The notes under the pieces were generated by a model that searched no databases, had not been told where the DNA came from, and was given only the letters and a program-made list of their open reading frames with translations. 45,579 bases of DNA from Flavobacteriales bacterium. Lineage in GTDB: Bacteria > Bacteroidota > Bacteroidia > Flavobacteriales > UA16. Positions 16,990 through 24,692 of the stretch are shown here, piece by piece. Each line of letters begins with the position of its first letter. The first letter of the stretch is position 1. The stretch spans positions 1 through 45,579 of the forward strand of contig JAOIQU010000009.1 of NCBI GenBank assembly GCA_028141885.1. Reading direction: 5' to 3'. The translations under genes were made by a program, and so were the position numbers.

Positions 16990-18219
16990 ATGAAAGACCT
17001 CTTGAAAGCATATGAAAACCGCGCACCTGAGATTGTGTTTGCGTGGCAAGACAGTGAAACCGAGGCGCGCGGCTGGGTGGTCATCAATTCGCTTCGGGGT
17101 GGAGCTGCAGGAGGAGGGACGCGGATGCGAAAAGGCCTAGATCAGCGTGAAGTGGAGAGTTTGGCCAAAACCATGGAAGTCAAGTTCACCGTCTCGGGAC
17201 CTCACATCGGAGGGGCCAAGAGCGGCATCGATTTTGATCCAGCCGATCCCCGAAAAAAAGGAGTTTTGGAGCGCTGGTACAAAGCGGTGACACCCTTGTT
17301 GAAGCACTACTACGGCACCGGAGGCGACCTCAACGTCGATGAGATTCACGAGGTCATTCCCATGACCGAGACCAATGGTGTTTGGCATCCTCAAGAAGGG
17401 GTCTTTTCAGGCCACTTTCAGCCGAACGAAGCCCAAAAGGTCCGTCGCATCGGCAACCTCCGTCAAGGGGTTTCACAACCGGTGGAGGACCCCTCGATCA
17501 GCCCGGACGTGAATCGAAAAATCCGGGTCGCAGATTTGATCACAGGATACGGTGTCAGTGAGTCTGTGCGGCACTTCTACGATTTGCACGGCGGCGACGT
17601 CGCGGGCAAAAAAGTGGTGGTCCAAGGCTGGGGCAACGTCGGGGCAGCCGCGGCGCTTTATTTGGCCCAGGCTGGCGCGCACATCGTGGGCATCATCGAC
17701 CGGGTGGGGGGATTGATCCGGCCGGAAGGGTTGACGTACGACGAGGTCAAGGGTTTGTTCTTGGCCAAAGAGGGCAACGCGCTCAAGGCCGAGGGACTGC
17801 AGTCGTTTGATGAGGTCAATGCGGCCATTTGGGAGGTGCAGGCCGACGTGTTTTTGCCCTGCGCCGCCAGTCGATTGGTCACCCAAGACCAAGTCGAGCG
17901 GATGGCCAAGGCTGGGGTCCAGGTCATTTCTTCTGGAGCCAATGTGCCCTTTGCCGACAAGGAAATTTTCTACGGTCCCATCGCCGAATTTGCGGACGAA
18001 CGCATGGCGGTCATCCCGGATTTCATCGCCAATTGTGGCATGGCCCGGGTGTTCGCTTATTTGATGAGCGACGAGGACGTCGACATGTCAGATGCGGCCA
18101 TCTTTGCCGACACGTCTGCCGTGATCCGGAAGGCCCTTTCCAAGGTCAAGGAAGCCCATCCTCACCAAACCCAAGTCACAGCCAAGGCGTTCGAACGGGC
18201 GTTGAATTTTCTTGTTTGA
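16990..18219 (+). CDS. Glu/Leu/Phe/Val family amino acid dehydrogenase
   Basis: This 409-residue NAD(P)-dependent enzyme oxidatively deaminates an amino acid to its 2-oxo acid. The N-terminal part holds RGGAAGGGTRMRKG and the catalytic lysine region KFTVSGPHIGGAKSGIDFDP. The nucleotide-binding Rossmann domain begins at VAGKKVVVQGWGNVGAAAALYLAQAGA (in two pieces), and the C-terminal part has the conserved ANVPFADKEIFYG and FIANCGMARVF blocks. The TGYGVSESVRHF strip lies at the domain junction. Substrate (glutamate versus leucine or valine) cannot be fixed from what I can see. It is followed by nhaD after 63 nt. A TAACTTCG box precedes it, so it is probably transcribed from its own promoter. 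Confidence 0.9.
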   Translation: MKDLLKAYENRAPEIVFAWQDSETEARGWVVINSLRGGAAGGGTRMRKGLDQREVESLAKTMEVKFTVSGPHIGGAKSGIDFDPADPRKKGVLERWYKAVTPLLKHYYGTGGDLNVDEIHEVIPMTETNGVWHPQEGVFSGHFQPNEAQKVRRIGNLRQGVSQPVEDPSISPDVNRKIRVADLITGYGVSESVRHFYDLHGGDVAGKKVVVQGWGNVGAAAALYLAQAGAHIVGIIDRVGGLIRPEGLTYDEVKGLFLAKEGNALKAEGLQSFDEVNAAIWEVQADVFLPCAASRLVTQDQVERMAKAGVQVISSGANVPFADKEIFYGPIAEFADERMAVIPDFIANCGMARVFAYLMSDEDVDMSDAAIFADTSAVIRKALSKVKEAHPHQTQVTAKAFERALNFLV

Positions 18220-18282
18220 ACATCGTCCTCTTGACTTCTCAAAGCGAACATTGAACGCATTCTTGCCCTTACACTGACAACC

Positions 18283-19659
18283 ATGGACTTTTTCATTCTC
18301 GTCGTTTTCGTCTTGGGCTACGCCCTCATTGCGCTTGAGCACAATGTGCACATCGACAAAGCCGCATCGGCGCTGGTGACAGGCACCGTGTGCTGGGCGC
18401 TGTTTGTCCTTGGTTGGCACGAGGCCCCAGCCCACCTTGCGGAGGAATTCCATTTGTTTGCGGCCGCCCACATCGGTCAAGGGCACGGCGGGTTGTCCCA
18501 ATTCTTTGAGCACCGACTGCTTCATCACATGGAGGAGATCAGTAGCATTCTGTTCTTCTTGATGGGCGCGATGACCATCGTGGAATTGATCGATGCACAC
18601 GAAGGATTCCGAGTGATCACGGACCGCATCCAAACCAGAAACAAGGTCAAGATGCTTTGGATCGTCTGCGTGTTGACGTTCTTTTTCTCTGCGTTGCTCG
18701 ACAATTTGACCACGTCGATTGTGATGGTGTCTCTCTTGCGCAAACTCATTGACGATCGGCAAACGCGATGGCTTTTTGCGGGCATGGTGGTCATTGCGGC
18801 CAATGCGGGTGGCGCATGGTCGCCCATTGGCGATGTCACCACCACCATGTTGTGGATCGGGGGGCAGTTGACCACGTCCACCATCGTCGGCAACTTGATT
18901 TTGCCGAGCATCGCATGCTTGTTGGTTCCGTTGGCGTTGCTGAGTTTCAGACTCAACGGAGACATTGAGCGCCCTCAGGCTGAAGCGGACGAAGAATGGG
19001 ATCCCACGACGTCTTTTGAGCGCAACTTGGTGTTCGCTGCTGGGGTGGGCGGACTGCTTTTTGTGCCGGTGTTCAAGACGGTCACCCATTTGCCGCCGTT
19101 CATGGGCATGATGCTGAGTTTGGGTGTGCTGTGGATGATGACAGAGCGACTGCACAGGACCAAAAACCTCGAAGAGAAATCTCACCTGACCGTGATTGGC
19201 GTTTTGCGCAAGATTGATTCTGCATCGGTCCTCTTTTTCTTGGGGATTTTGCTCGCTGTCGCGGCGTTGCAGGAAGCGGGTCATTTGATTTTGGCCGCGG
19301 ACTGGTTGCGCACGAGCCTGAATGATGTGTACCTGATTGACCTGGCCATCGGTTTGTTGAGTGCCATCGTCGACAACGTGCCGCTCGTGGCGGCAAGCAT
19401 GGGCATGTATGACATCGTGCCGATTGAGGCGGCTACGGATGCGTGGGCAGCCATGTTCGTGCAGGATGGCATTTTTTGGCAGTTCCTGGCGTACTGCGCT
19501 GGGACAGGGGGGTCGGCGCTGATCATCGGGTCGGCGGCTGGGGTGGCTGTGATGGGCCTTGAGCGCATTGATTTTGTCTGGTACCTCAAGAAAATCAGCT
19601 TGTTGGCCATCCTCGGTTACTTCGCGGGGGCTGGCGTTTACCTGCTGATGTTCGCCTGA
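18283..19659 (+). CDS. nhaD: NhaD-type Na+/H+ antiporter
   Basis: This 458-residue inner-membrane protein has about 11-13 hydrophobic segments. It begins MDFFILVVFVLGYALIALEH with the typical NVHIDKAASALVTG following, and the family blocks LLDNLTTSIVMVSLLRKL, ANAGGAWSPIGDVTTTMLWI, IDNVP-like IVDNVPLVAASMGMYD and GTGGSALIIGSAAGVAVMG are all present. NhaD exchanges internal Na+ (or Li+) for external H+, and is common in marine and alkaliphilic bacteria. It stands directly before exbB-exbD-tonB-folC, an order I recall from other Flavobacteriia. A functional link, Na+ export beside an ion-driven TonB motor, is inference. Confidence 0.93.
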   Translation: MDFFILVVFVLGYALIALEHNVHIDKAASALVTGTVCWALFVLGWHEAPAHLAEEFHLFAAAHIGQGHGGLSQFFEHRLLHHMEEISSILFFLMGAMTIVELIDAHEGFRVITDRIQTRNKVKMLWIVCVLTFFFSALLDNLTTSIVMVSLLRKLIDDRQTRWLFAGMVVIAANAGGAWSPIGDVTTTMLWIGGQLTTSTIVGNLILPSIACLLVPLALLSFRLNGDIERPQAEADEEWDPTTSFERNLVFAAGVGGLLFVPVFKTVTHLPPFMGMMLSLGVLWMMTERLHRTKNLEEKSHLTVIGVLRKIDSASVLFFLGILLAVAALQEAGHLILAADWLRTSLNDVYLIDLAIGLLSAIVDNVPLVAASMGMYDIVPIEAATDAWAAMFVQDGIFWQFLAYCAGTGGSALIIGSAAGVAVMGLERIDFVWYLKKISLLAILGYFAGAGVYLLMFA

Positions 19660-19674
19660 GAATGGGAGATTTTT

Positions 19675-19696
19675 CGCGGGCGTTGTGAACCCCGCG
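19675..19696. repeat. Inverted repeat CGCGGG-N10-CCCGCG before exbB
   Basis: The 6-bp arms lie in the 120-nt gap between nhaD and exbB. A T-run stands before, not after, the stem on the plus strand, so it is not a good terminator for nhaD. Possible operator or simple mRNA hairpin. Confidence 0.3.
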
Positions 19697-19779
19697 CGTT
19701 GAATAACTGAAGCGCTGTCAGCCCATTGGAGGCCAATATTCTGGAGAACTTGTACGTTCAAACCCGGAACCCTGCCTCC

Positions 19780-20469
19780 ATGCAACTGCCCCTGACCCAT
19801 CTCCTTCTCCAAACCACCGCTGACGTCGCTGAAGTGACTGAGGTGGACGTCAACGTTCTGCAGCTTCTCATGGAAGGGGGGTGGTACATCATGCTTCCTC
19901 TGGCGTTGATGAGCCTGATCGGGATGTATGTGTTTTTCGAACGGTTTTTGGCCATTCGCAAAGCGGACAAAGTCAGCCCCGACTTCATGAACCGCCTGAA
20001 GGACTTCATCTCCTCTGGCAACTTGTCAAGTGCGCGCAACCTGTGTTCGGAAAGCAATACACCCTTGGGACGGATGTTGGACAAGGGAATCAGCCGCATC
20101 GGCAAACCCCTCAAGGACATCAGCGTGGCCATCGAAAATGTGGGAAAGCTCGAAATCTACAGGCTTGAAAAGAACCTCAGCACCTTGGCCACGGTGGCCG
20201 GTGCCGCGCCGATGGTGGGATTCTTGGGGACGGTGATCGGCATGGTCAACGTTTTCCTCGACATGGAGGCGGCAGGCACGGTCCAGGTGAGTGACATTTC
20301 CTCGGGCACCAAGCAAGCCATGGTCACGACCATCGTCGGTTTGATTGTGGGGATTTTGGCCTACATGGCTTACAACCACCTCGTGAGTCAAGTGAGCAAG
20401 GTGGTGCACCGCATGGAAGCCAACAGCTTGGAGTTCATTGACATCCTCGAAGAACCTGCCCAGCGATGA
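19780..20469 (+). CDS. exbB: MotA/TolQ/ExbB proton channel family protein
   Basis: The protein has 229 residues from ATG 19780; a TTG at 19726 would add 18 residues that look unlike an ExbB start. Three membrane helices are visible: GWYIMLPLALMSLIGMYVFF, then VAGAAPMVGFLGTVIGMVNVFL, then MVTTIVGLIVGILAYMAYN. The large cytoplasmic loop lies between the first and second. With ExbD it forms the proton-driven stator that powers TonB-dependent outer-membrane transport. The stop overlaps the exbD start by 4 nt (ATGA). TolQ is the alternative name, but a TonB-like rather than a TolA/Pal partner follows. Confidence 0.93.
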   Translation: MQLPLTHLLLQTTADVAEVTEVDVNVLQLLMEGGWYIMLPLALMSLIGMYVFFERFLAIRKADKVSPDFMNRLKDFISSGNLSSARNLCSESNTPLGRMLDKGISRIGKPLKDISVAIENVGKLEIYRLEKNLSTLATVAGAAPMVGFLGTVIGMVNVFLDMEAAGTVQVSDISSGTKQAMVTTIVGLIVGILAYMAYNHLVSQVSKVVHRMEANSLEFIDILEEPAQR

Positions 20470-20870
20470 ATTTTGGTCAGCGCAACAAAGTGAGCTTGAC
20501 GGGGAACATGTCCTCGATGACGGATTTGGTATTTCTGTTGCTCATTTTCTTCGTCATCTTGTCCACCCTGGTGAGCAATGGCGTGAATGTGGACCTCCCC
20601 ACGTCGAAGGGCACCACCTCAGTGACCTCTCGGTTGACGGTGAGCATTCAAGAAGACGGTTCTTACCATTTGAACGGCGAATTGCGCCCCATTTCCCGTG
20701 CCGACCTGGAGCCGAAGCTGACCTTGGAAATGGCCAAACAATCGGAAAAGGTCATCTACCTCCAGGTGGACAAGAACGTCCCCACAGGTCAAACTGTCGA
20801 ACTCATCGGCATGGCCAAGGCCAACCAGTGGAAGGTCATGTTGGGGTCCAATCCAGCAAGCGCCAAATAA
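20466..20870 (+). CDS. exbD: Biopolymer transport protein ExbD/TolR family
   Basis: This 134-residue protein has a short cytoplasmic tail, one N-terminal membrane helix (DLVFLLLIFFVILSTLV) and a periplasmic domain. The channel aspartate is seen in SSMTDLVFLLL. VDLPTS follows the helix as in the family, and KVIYLQVDKNVPTGQTVELIGMAK forms the C-terminal signature. It acts as the stator partner of ExbB. It overlaps exbB by 4 nt, and the TonB-like gene begins immediately after its stop (0 nt), so the three are one operon. Confidence 0.94.
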   Translation: MNFGQRNKVSLTGNMSSMTDLVFLLLIFFVILSTLVSNGVNVDLPTSKGTTSVTSRLTVSIQEDGSYHLNGELRPISRADLEPKLTLEMAKQSEKVIYLQVDKNVPTGQTVELIGMAKANQWKVMLGSNPASAK

Positions 20871-21686
20871 ATGTCCAACCAAGCACAGCTCGAGCAATCG
20901 CGTCTCTCCCTCGAGAAAAGCAACAAGCGTCAGGCGGCAGTCCTGAGCGTTTTGTTGTTTGCGGCTGTGTTGGTCTTGTGCTTTTTTTTGACGGCCTTCA
21001 CGATCCAGGACCCGCCTCCCGGCGAGCAATTCGTCGCGGTGGGATTTGCGGACCTCGGCTCGACGGAAGAGGCAGGAGGGGTCACCGAGTCGGAGGCTCC
21101 CAGTGAAGTGGTTCAGGAAGCTGAAGAGGAGGAGGTTGCCGCTGCGGAACCGGTCCCCGAAGCTCCCGAAGCGGCTGAGGAGGTGGCCACGCAAGAAGAG
21201 AGTGAGGTCGCCGTGAATGTGAAGCCCGACCCAGAACCTGAGCCGGAGCCCGACCCGGAGCCCGTGCGTGAAGACAGGACCGCCCACTTGTTCCGCAACC
21301 CTGGCAACCCCAGTGCCGGAGGCGGTGGGTCTCAAGGCGAAACGGAAGGGACGGGCAACGAAGGAGAAGAGACGGGAAAGATTGACGGCCGCGGCGTGGT
21401 GTCCGGCGACTTCGGCGACGCCATGCTCAACGGCGGCACCATGATTGGCGAGCCACGGCTTTCGGAGCGCCCCAACGAACAGGGCACCGTCAGGGTCAAC
21501 ATTGTGGTCGACGGCACCGGCAAGGTCATCCAAGCGAGCCCAGATTACCAATCGCTGGTGACCACCTTGACGGATTCCTACCACGTGAATTTGGCCATGC
21601 GCGCTGCGAAGACCGCCTTGTTCGATGCCGATCCCATGAAGCCGCGCCGCACGGGGTACATCACCATCCGGTTCGACCTTGAGTAA
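20871..21686 (+). CDS. tonB: TonB-like energy transducer
   Basis: The 271-residue protein has a cytoplasmic N-terminus with KSNKRQAAVLSV, one membrane helix (VLLFAAVLVLCFFLTAFTI), a long acidic Glu/Pro/Val-rich periplasmic stretch with a PEPEPEPDPEP run, a Gly-rich segment and a small C-terminal domain. The C-terminal domain (GTVRVNIVVDGTGKVIQA and TGYITIRFDLE) resembles TonB/TolA C-terminal domains. It would carry energy from ExbBD to outer-membrane receptors. The domain is less canonical than standard TonB, so a TolA-like or specialised transducer is an alternative. It overlaps folC by 8 nt. Confidence 0.85.
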   Translation: MSNQAQLEQSRLSLEKSNKRQAAVLSVLLFAAVLVLCFFLTAFTIQDPPPGEQFVAVGFADLGSTEEAGGVTESEAPSEVVQEAEEEEVAAAEPVPEAPEAAEEVATQEESEVAVNVKPDPEPEPEPDPEPVREDRTAHLFRNPGNPSAGGGGSQGETEGTGNEGEETGKIDGRGVVSGDFGDAMLNGGTMIGEPRLSERPNEQGTVRVNIVVDGTGKVIQASPDYQSLVTTLTDSYHVNLAMRAAKTALFDADPMKPRRTGYITIRFDLE

Positions 21687-22968
21687 GCCCAAATACGAGG
21701 AGGCTGTGTCTGCGTTGTTCACGCAGTTGCCGATGTTTCAACGGGAAGGCCCCGCGGCCTACAAGGCCGACTTGAGTGCCACTAAGCAGGTTTGCGCAGC
21801 CATCGGGAACCCCGAACAACGCCTCAAGTTTGTCCACGTTGCAGGCACAAATGGCAAGGGCACCGTGTGTCACATGGTGGCGGCTGTTCTGCAGCAGGCC
21901 GGCCTTCGGGTGGGGCTGTTCACTTCCCCACATCTGGTGGATTTCAGAGAGCGCATTCGGATCAACGGCGAGTGCATTCCTGAAGCGGCGGTGATTGATT
22001 TTGTGGACCGATGGCAAGCTGGGGGCGATGACTGGGGAACGCCTTCCTTTTTTGAGTTGACGTTTGCCATGGCCATAGATGAATTTGAACGTCAAGGGTG
22101 TGACCTCGTGGTGCTCGAAACGGGCATGGGAGGTAGGTTGGATTCAACCAACGTCATTCCCACGAAAGAGGTGGCTGTCATCACGAACATCGGCCTGGAC
22201 CACCAAACATTTTTGGGGCCGGACATCCGCTCCATCGCAAGGGAGAAAGGGGGCATTTTCAAAGAAGGGGTGCCCGTCGTGTTGGGGGCAATGCGCCCTG
22301 AAGCCCAATCGGAACTGCTTGCAGCTGCGTTGAAAACGTCGAGTGAAGTGCATTTCGCACAGGACTTCAGCAGCGCCTATGCGCGGTTTACCAACGACGG
22401 CGATTCGTTTGTGGTCAAGGCCAACCTCGGGACGGCCTATGCGGCCCTTCACGTGCTGAAACAAAGGGGGTGGGTGTGGTCGGATCAAGCGCTGTCAGAC
22501 GGGCTGGCGAACCACGCTGCGTTGACCGGTCAATTTGGCCGTTGGCAATGCATTGAGCTTCCCAGTCGTCCCCTCGTGGTGCTCGACGGCGCCCACAACC
22601 TCGATGGCGTCTCCAAGACGGTCGAAGAACTTCAAAGGAGTGCAGGGCGACGGGGTGGCGCGCTCCACATTGTTTGGGGAGCTGTGGCGGACAAGGACCC
22701 TTCGGCTGTCATGGCCTTGCTTCCTGAGGCGGCGACATATTGGTGGTGCGCAGCCGACATCCCACGGGCAATGGTGCCAAACCTCGTGGCAAGCGTCAGA
22801 TCTGAATTGCGAGGGGAAATCATGGGCTCTCCATTGGAAGCACTGGATGGCGCCCTCGCGCATGGTGCGAAAGAAGACGTGGTTTGGGTGGGCGGCAGTT
22901 TGTTTGTGGTGGGCGACGTGCTTCGTGATGCTCCTGGAAGCATTGAGGGGTGGCCGCAAATGAAATGA
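21679..22968 (+). CDS. folC: Bifunctional folylpolyglutamate/dihydrofolate synthase
   Basis: FolC (429 residues) adds glutamate to dihydropteroate and to folates. The start is TTG 21679, overlapping the tonB stop by 8 nt; it places SKPKYEEAVSALFTQLPMFQR as the family N-terminus. The P-loop is visible in VHVAGTNGKGTVCHMVA, followed by GLFTSPHLVDFRERI, FFELTFAMAIDEFE, LETGMGGRLDSTNV and TNIGLDHQTFLG. The C-terminal glutamate ligase domain has VVLDGAHNLDGV. It closes the exbB-exbD-tonB operon; an unrelated enzyme there is typical for this phylum (from memory). The 3' side opens into the palindrome-rich intergenic region. Confidence 0.96.
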   Translation: MSKPKYEEAVSALFTQLPMFQREGPAAYKADLSATKQVCAAIGNPEQRLKFVHVAGTNGKGTVCHMVAAVLQQAGLRVGLFTSPHLVDFRERIRINGECIPEAAVIDFVDRWQAGGDDWGTPSFFELTFAMAIDEFERQGCDLVVLETGMGGRLDSTNVIPTKEVAVITNIGLDHQTFLGPDIRSIAREKGGIFKEGVPVVLGAMRPEAQSELLAAALKTSSEVHFAQDFSSAYARFTNDGDSFVVKANLGTAYAALHVLKQRGWVWSDQALSDGLANHAALTGQFGRWQCIELPSRPLVVLDGAHNLDGVSKTVEELQRSAGRRGGALHIVWGAVADKDPSAVMALLPEAATYWWCAADIPRAMVPNLVASVRSELRGEIMGSPLEALDGALAHGAKEDVVWVGGSLFVVGDVLRDAPGSIEGWPQMK

Positions 22969-22978
22969 TTGCCCTTTT

Positions 22979-23004
22979 CCGCCCACAAGCAAGCTTGGTG
23001 CGTG
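22979..23004. repeat. 26-bp direct repeat, copy 1
   Basis: This copy starts 11 bp after the folC stop codon and is identical over 26 bp to 23126-23151. Its core holds the palindrome CAAGCTTG. Outside the 26 bp the flanks differ, which argues against simple duplication of a longer segment. Confidence 0.75.
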
Positions 23005-23125
23005 CATGGACAGCAGGGGGACTACCTCCCTCGCATGCCTCGGTCGGTGGACCCAGTGGAGGGGCATTCCCAGAACAAGCACAAAACCCCGCCCTTCGGG
23101 CGAGTCGGCTTTTTGCTGCCCGTTC

Positions 23126-23151
23126 CCGCCCACAAGCAAGCTTGGTGCGTG
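23126..23151. repeat. 26-bp direct repeat, copy 2
   Basis: Identical to 22979-23004. It forms most of the loop of the palindrome at 23069-23204. Confidence 0.75.
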
Positions 23152-23162
23152 TTTGGGTAGCA

Positions 23163-23189
23163 AAAAGCCCCTGCATCGCAGGGGCTTTT
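23163..23189 (-). terminator. Rho-independent terminator of tRNA-Val
   Basis: AAAAGCCCCTGC (23163-23174), loop ATC, GCAGGGGCTTTT (23178-23189) is a perfect 12-bp stem. On the minus strand it follows the tRNA-Val gene by about 15 nt and is followed by a run of five T, a good terminator. On the plus strand it also ends in four T, so it may be bidirectional. Confidence 0.75.
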
Positions 23190-23204
23190 GTGCTTTGTTC
23201 TGGG

Positions 23205-23279
23205 TGGGCGGTGAGGGACTCGAACCCCCGACCCCCTCGGTGTAAACGAGGTGCTCTGAACCAACTGAGCTAACCGCCC
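23205..23279 (-). tRNA. tRNA-Val (anticodon TAC)
   Basis: The minus strand folds as a complete cloverleaf of 75 nt: acceptor GGGCGGT/ACCGCCC, D arm GCTC/GAGC, anticodon stem CCTCG/CGAGG with loop TTTACAC (anticodon TAC at 23244-23242), T arm with GTTCGAG, and discriminator A at 23205. The 3' CCA is not encoded. A TATCTTCG promoter box ends 8 nt upstream, and a strong terminator follows. Confidence 0.97.
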
Positions 23280-23287
23280 GGGGAGCG

Positions 23288-23295
23288 CGAAGATA
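23288..23295 (-). promoter_or_regulatory. -7 box of tRNA-Val
   Basis: TATCTTCG on the minus strand ends 8 nt before the mature 5' end of tRNA-Val. Because the transcript must begin upstream of that end, transcription starts no more than 8 nt after the box. This calibrates the other boxes in the window. Confidence 0.6.
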
Positions 23296-23301
23296 GCGAA
23301 G

Positions 23302-23309
23302 TATGTTTG
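23302..23309 (+). promoter_or_regulatory. -7 box of the methyltransferase gene
   Basis: TATGTTTG is a perfect TAnnTTTG match. It ends 6 nt before the ATG at 23316 and is back to back with the tRNA-Val promoter, only 6 bp away. Confidence 0.6.
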
Positions 23310-23315
23310 TTCTTG

Positions 23316-24167
23316 ATGACGACGACCGACACACCAACCTCCAGCACTTGGGCCGCGCGGCATTGGAGCCGTTGGCGTGAAAGTGCGGTCTTGGCACCGC
23401 TTTTTGGCATATCATGGCGTCGACTTCATTCGCCCATGCTCTTTTTGTGGGGTCGGGCGCTGCAGTCCAACCCCAAGCACTGGCCGACTCCGGTCAAGCA
23501 ACAGACATGGCGGGTGAACCCGACGGAGATCGAAGGCTTGCGCCGTGACTTGTCAATGGACGAGAGTCGCATTGCAAGAACGGATTTGGGCGCTGGAAGC
23601 CGAGGGGTTTCCGGCAAGCCATCGACGGTTCAAACCAAGGACTTGGCCCGACGCTCGTTGACCCCGATGCGTGATGTCATGGCATTGTGTCGATGGCTTC
23701 GCTGCATTTCTCCAGAGGGAAAGTTTCTTGAGTTGGGCACCTCCTTGGGTGTGACTGCGGCATACGTGGCATCAACAGGTTGGTGTGTTGACACTTGGGA
23801 AGGTTGTCCTCAAACCCTGGCCAAGGCCCGGGAAGGTTGGGTCCGGCTTGGTTTGAGCGATTGCATTCGTTCGGAGGTTGGGCCGTTTCAACATCGCTTG
23901 GATGCGGTGACCACGGCGCAACATTGGGACGTCATCTACGTCGATGGCTTTCATGAAGAAGAGGCGACGTTAAGCATGGTCGATCGGTTGGCTCAGCATG
24001 TTGAGGTGGCCATCGTTGTGGACGACATTGCTTGGAGCCCGGGCATGCACCGTGCTTGGCAAGCGCTTCGGAATCGTCCTGAGTGGCGTCTCAGTTTCTC
24101 ATGGAAGGGAAGAGGTTTCCTGATCAAGGCTCCGCACATGGCCCGACAGCAACATGCGCTCGCATGA
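23316..24167 (+). CDS. Class I SAM-dependent methyltransferase
   Basis: The protein has 283 residues from ATG 23316. Motif I for S-adenosylmethionine is seen in GKFLELGTSLGVTAAYVAS (about residue 135), with the acidic end of the second strand in CVDTWEG. WDVIYVDGFHEEEATLSMVDRL resembles the metal-binding strand of O-methyltransferases (Methyltransf_24-like), followed by VAIVVDDIAWSPGMHRAW. The N-terminal 120 residues are a helical, Arg/Trp-rich region without a known motif. Substrate unknown. It has its own promoter box and stands alone; the next gene begins 75 nt later. It is a conserved-type gene by its motifs. Confidence 0.82.
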   Translation: MTTTDTPTSSTWAARHWSRWRESAVLAPLFGISWRRLHSPMLFLWGRALQSNPKHWPTPVKQQTWRVNPTEIEGLRRDLSMDESRIARTDLGAGSRGVSGKPSTVQTKDLARRSLTPMRDVMALCRWLRCISPEGKFLELGTSLGVTAAYVASTGWCVDTWEGCPQTLAKAREGWVRLGLSDCIRSEVGPFQHRLDAVTTAQHWDVIYVDGFHEEEATLSMVDRLAQHVEVAIVVDDIAWSPGMHRAWQALRNRPEWRLSFSWKGRGFLIKAPHMARQQHALA

Positions 24168-24212
24168 GCAGATGTCGCGCCAAAGGGTTGGGTTTCCTCC
24201 CGGAGTTCTTGT

Positions 24213-24220
24213 TACCTTCA
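24213..24220 (+). promoter_or_regulatory. Possible -7 box of the small secreted protein gene
   Basis: TACCTTCA, the same octamer as before the VTC gene, lies 22 nt upstream of the ATG at 24243. Confidence 0.3.
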
Positions 24221-24242
24221 GGCCTCACAAAAATCGATTGAC

Positions 24243-24692
24243 ATGAAAACTTGGTTGTTGGCAGCGGGTATCCTTGGAATGGCATTCACCTCAACTGCCC
24301 AAAATGCGAGTTTGTCCAGCAAGGGCAGCTCGAAGACTGAAGTCCTTCGTACCGAGATCCGTGCGGGGGTGTTTTATGGCACATTGGTGTCGTTCAAGCA
24401 AACGAACACGGAGATTGTCCGCTTCAATGTGGACGATGTGGTGATGAGAATGACCAGAGATACGGAGTTCAGAAAAAACCTGGATGCCATGACGAAGTAC
24501 CGATTTGAAAGTGTCGGTCAGGCGTTGAACGTCCTTTCTTCCCATGGTTGGGATGTGAACTCCACGATGGTGGTCCGCGGTCGTCAAGGCGATGAGCGGC
24601 ACTACTTGATGTCCTATTCCACGGAAAGAATCAGCCCCGTGTTCCCATGGCTCGAGAGAACAGAGGACGAGCGCAATTCCCGGAGACAATAA
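24243..24692 (+). CDS. Small secreted protein of unknown function
   Basis: I do not recognise this 149-residue protein. It begins with a clear signal peptide (MKTWLLAAGILGMAFTSTAQ), so the mature part of about 129 residues is periplasmic or outside. The mature part is polar; VGQALNVLSSHGWDVNSTMVVRG and HYLMSYSTERIS suggest a small alpha/beta domain. Its last 46 nt overlap the start of the histidine kinase gene in another frame. This coupling makes it a candidate partner of the kinase, which has no sensor domain of its own; that is inference only. Confidence 0.7.
   Translation: MKTWLLAAGILGMAFTSTAQNASLSSKGSSKTEVLRTEIRAGVFYGTLVSFKQTNTEIVRFNVDDVVMRMTRDTEFRKNLDAMTKYRFESVGQALNVLSSHGWDVNSTMVVRGRQGDERHYLMSYSTERISPVFPWLERTEDERNSRRQ

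Larger units (their letters stand above)
23069..23204. repeat. Nested imperfect palindrome (136 bp)
   Basis: The left half begins CCCAGAACAAGCACAAAACC (23069-23088) and ends GGCTTTTTGCTGCCC (23107-23121). The right half begins GGGTAGCAAAAAGCC (23155-23169) and ends with the near-exact complement of the left edge (23183-23204, two single-base indels). Each half contains its own small GC hairpin (CGCCC-TTC-GGGCG on the left; CCTGC-ATC-GCAGG on the right), and the centre holds the second 26-bp repeat copy. It ends exactly beside the tRNA-Val 3' end. Possibly an intergenic repeat family (REP/BIME- or MITE-like) or paired terminators. Confidence 0.65.

Noticed and set aside
19675..19696. Terminator for nhaD
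   Set aside because: The stem is short and the T-run precedes it on the plus strand; it is listed only as an inverted repeat.
18088..19812. Minus-strand open frame (574 codons) opposite nhaD
   Set aside because: The plus strand encodes a clear NhaD; the reverse translation is His/Gln/Arg-rich low-complexity sequence without motifs.
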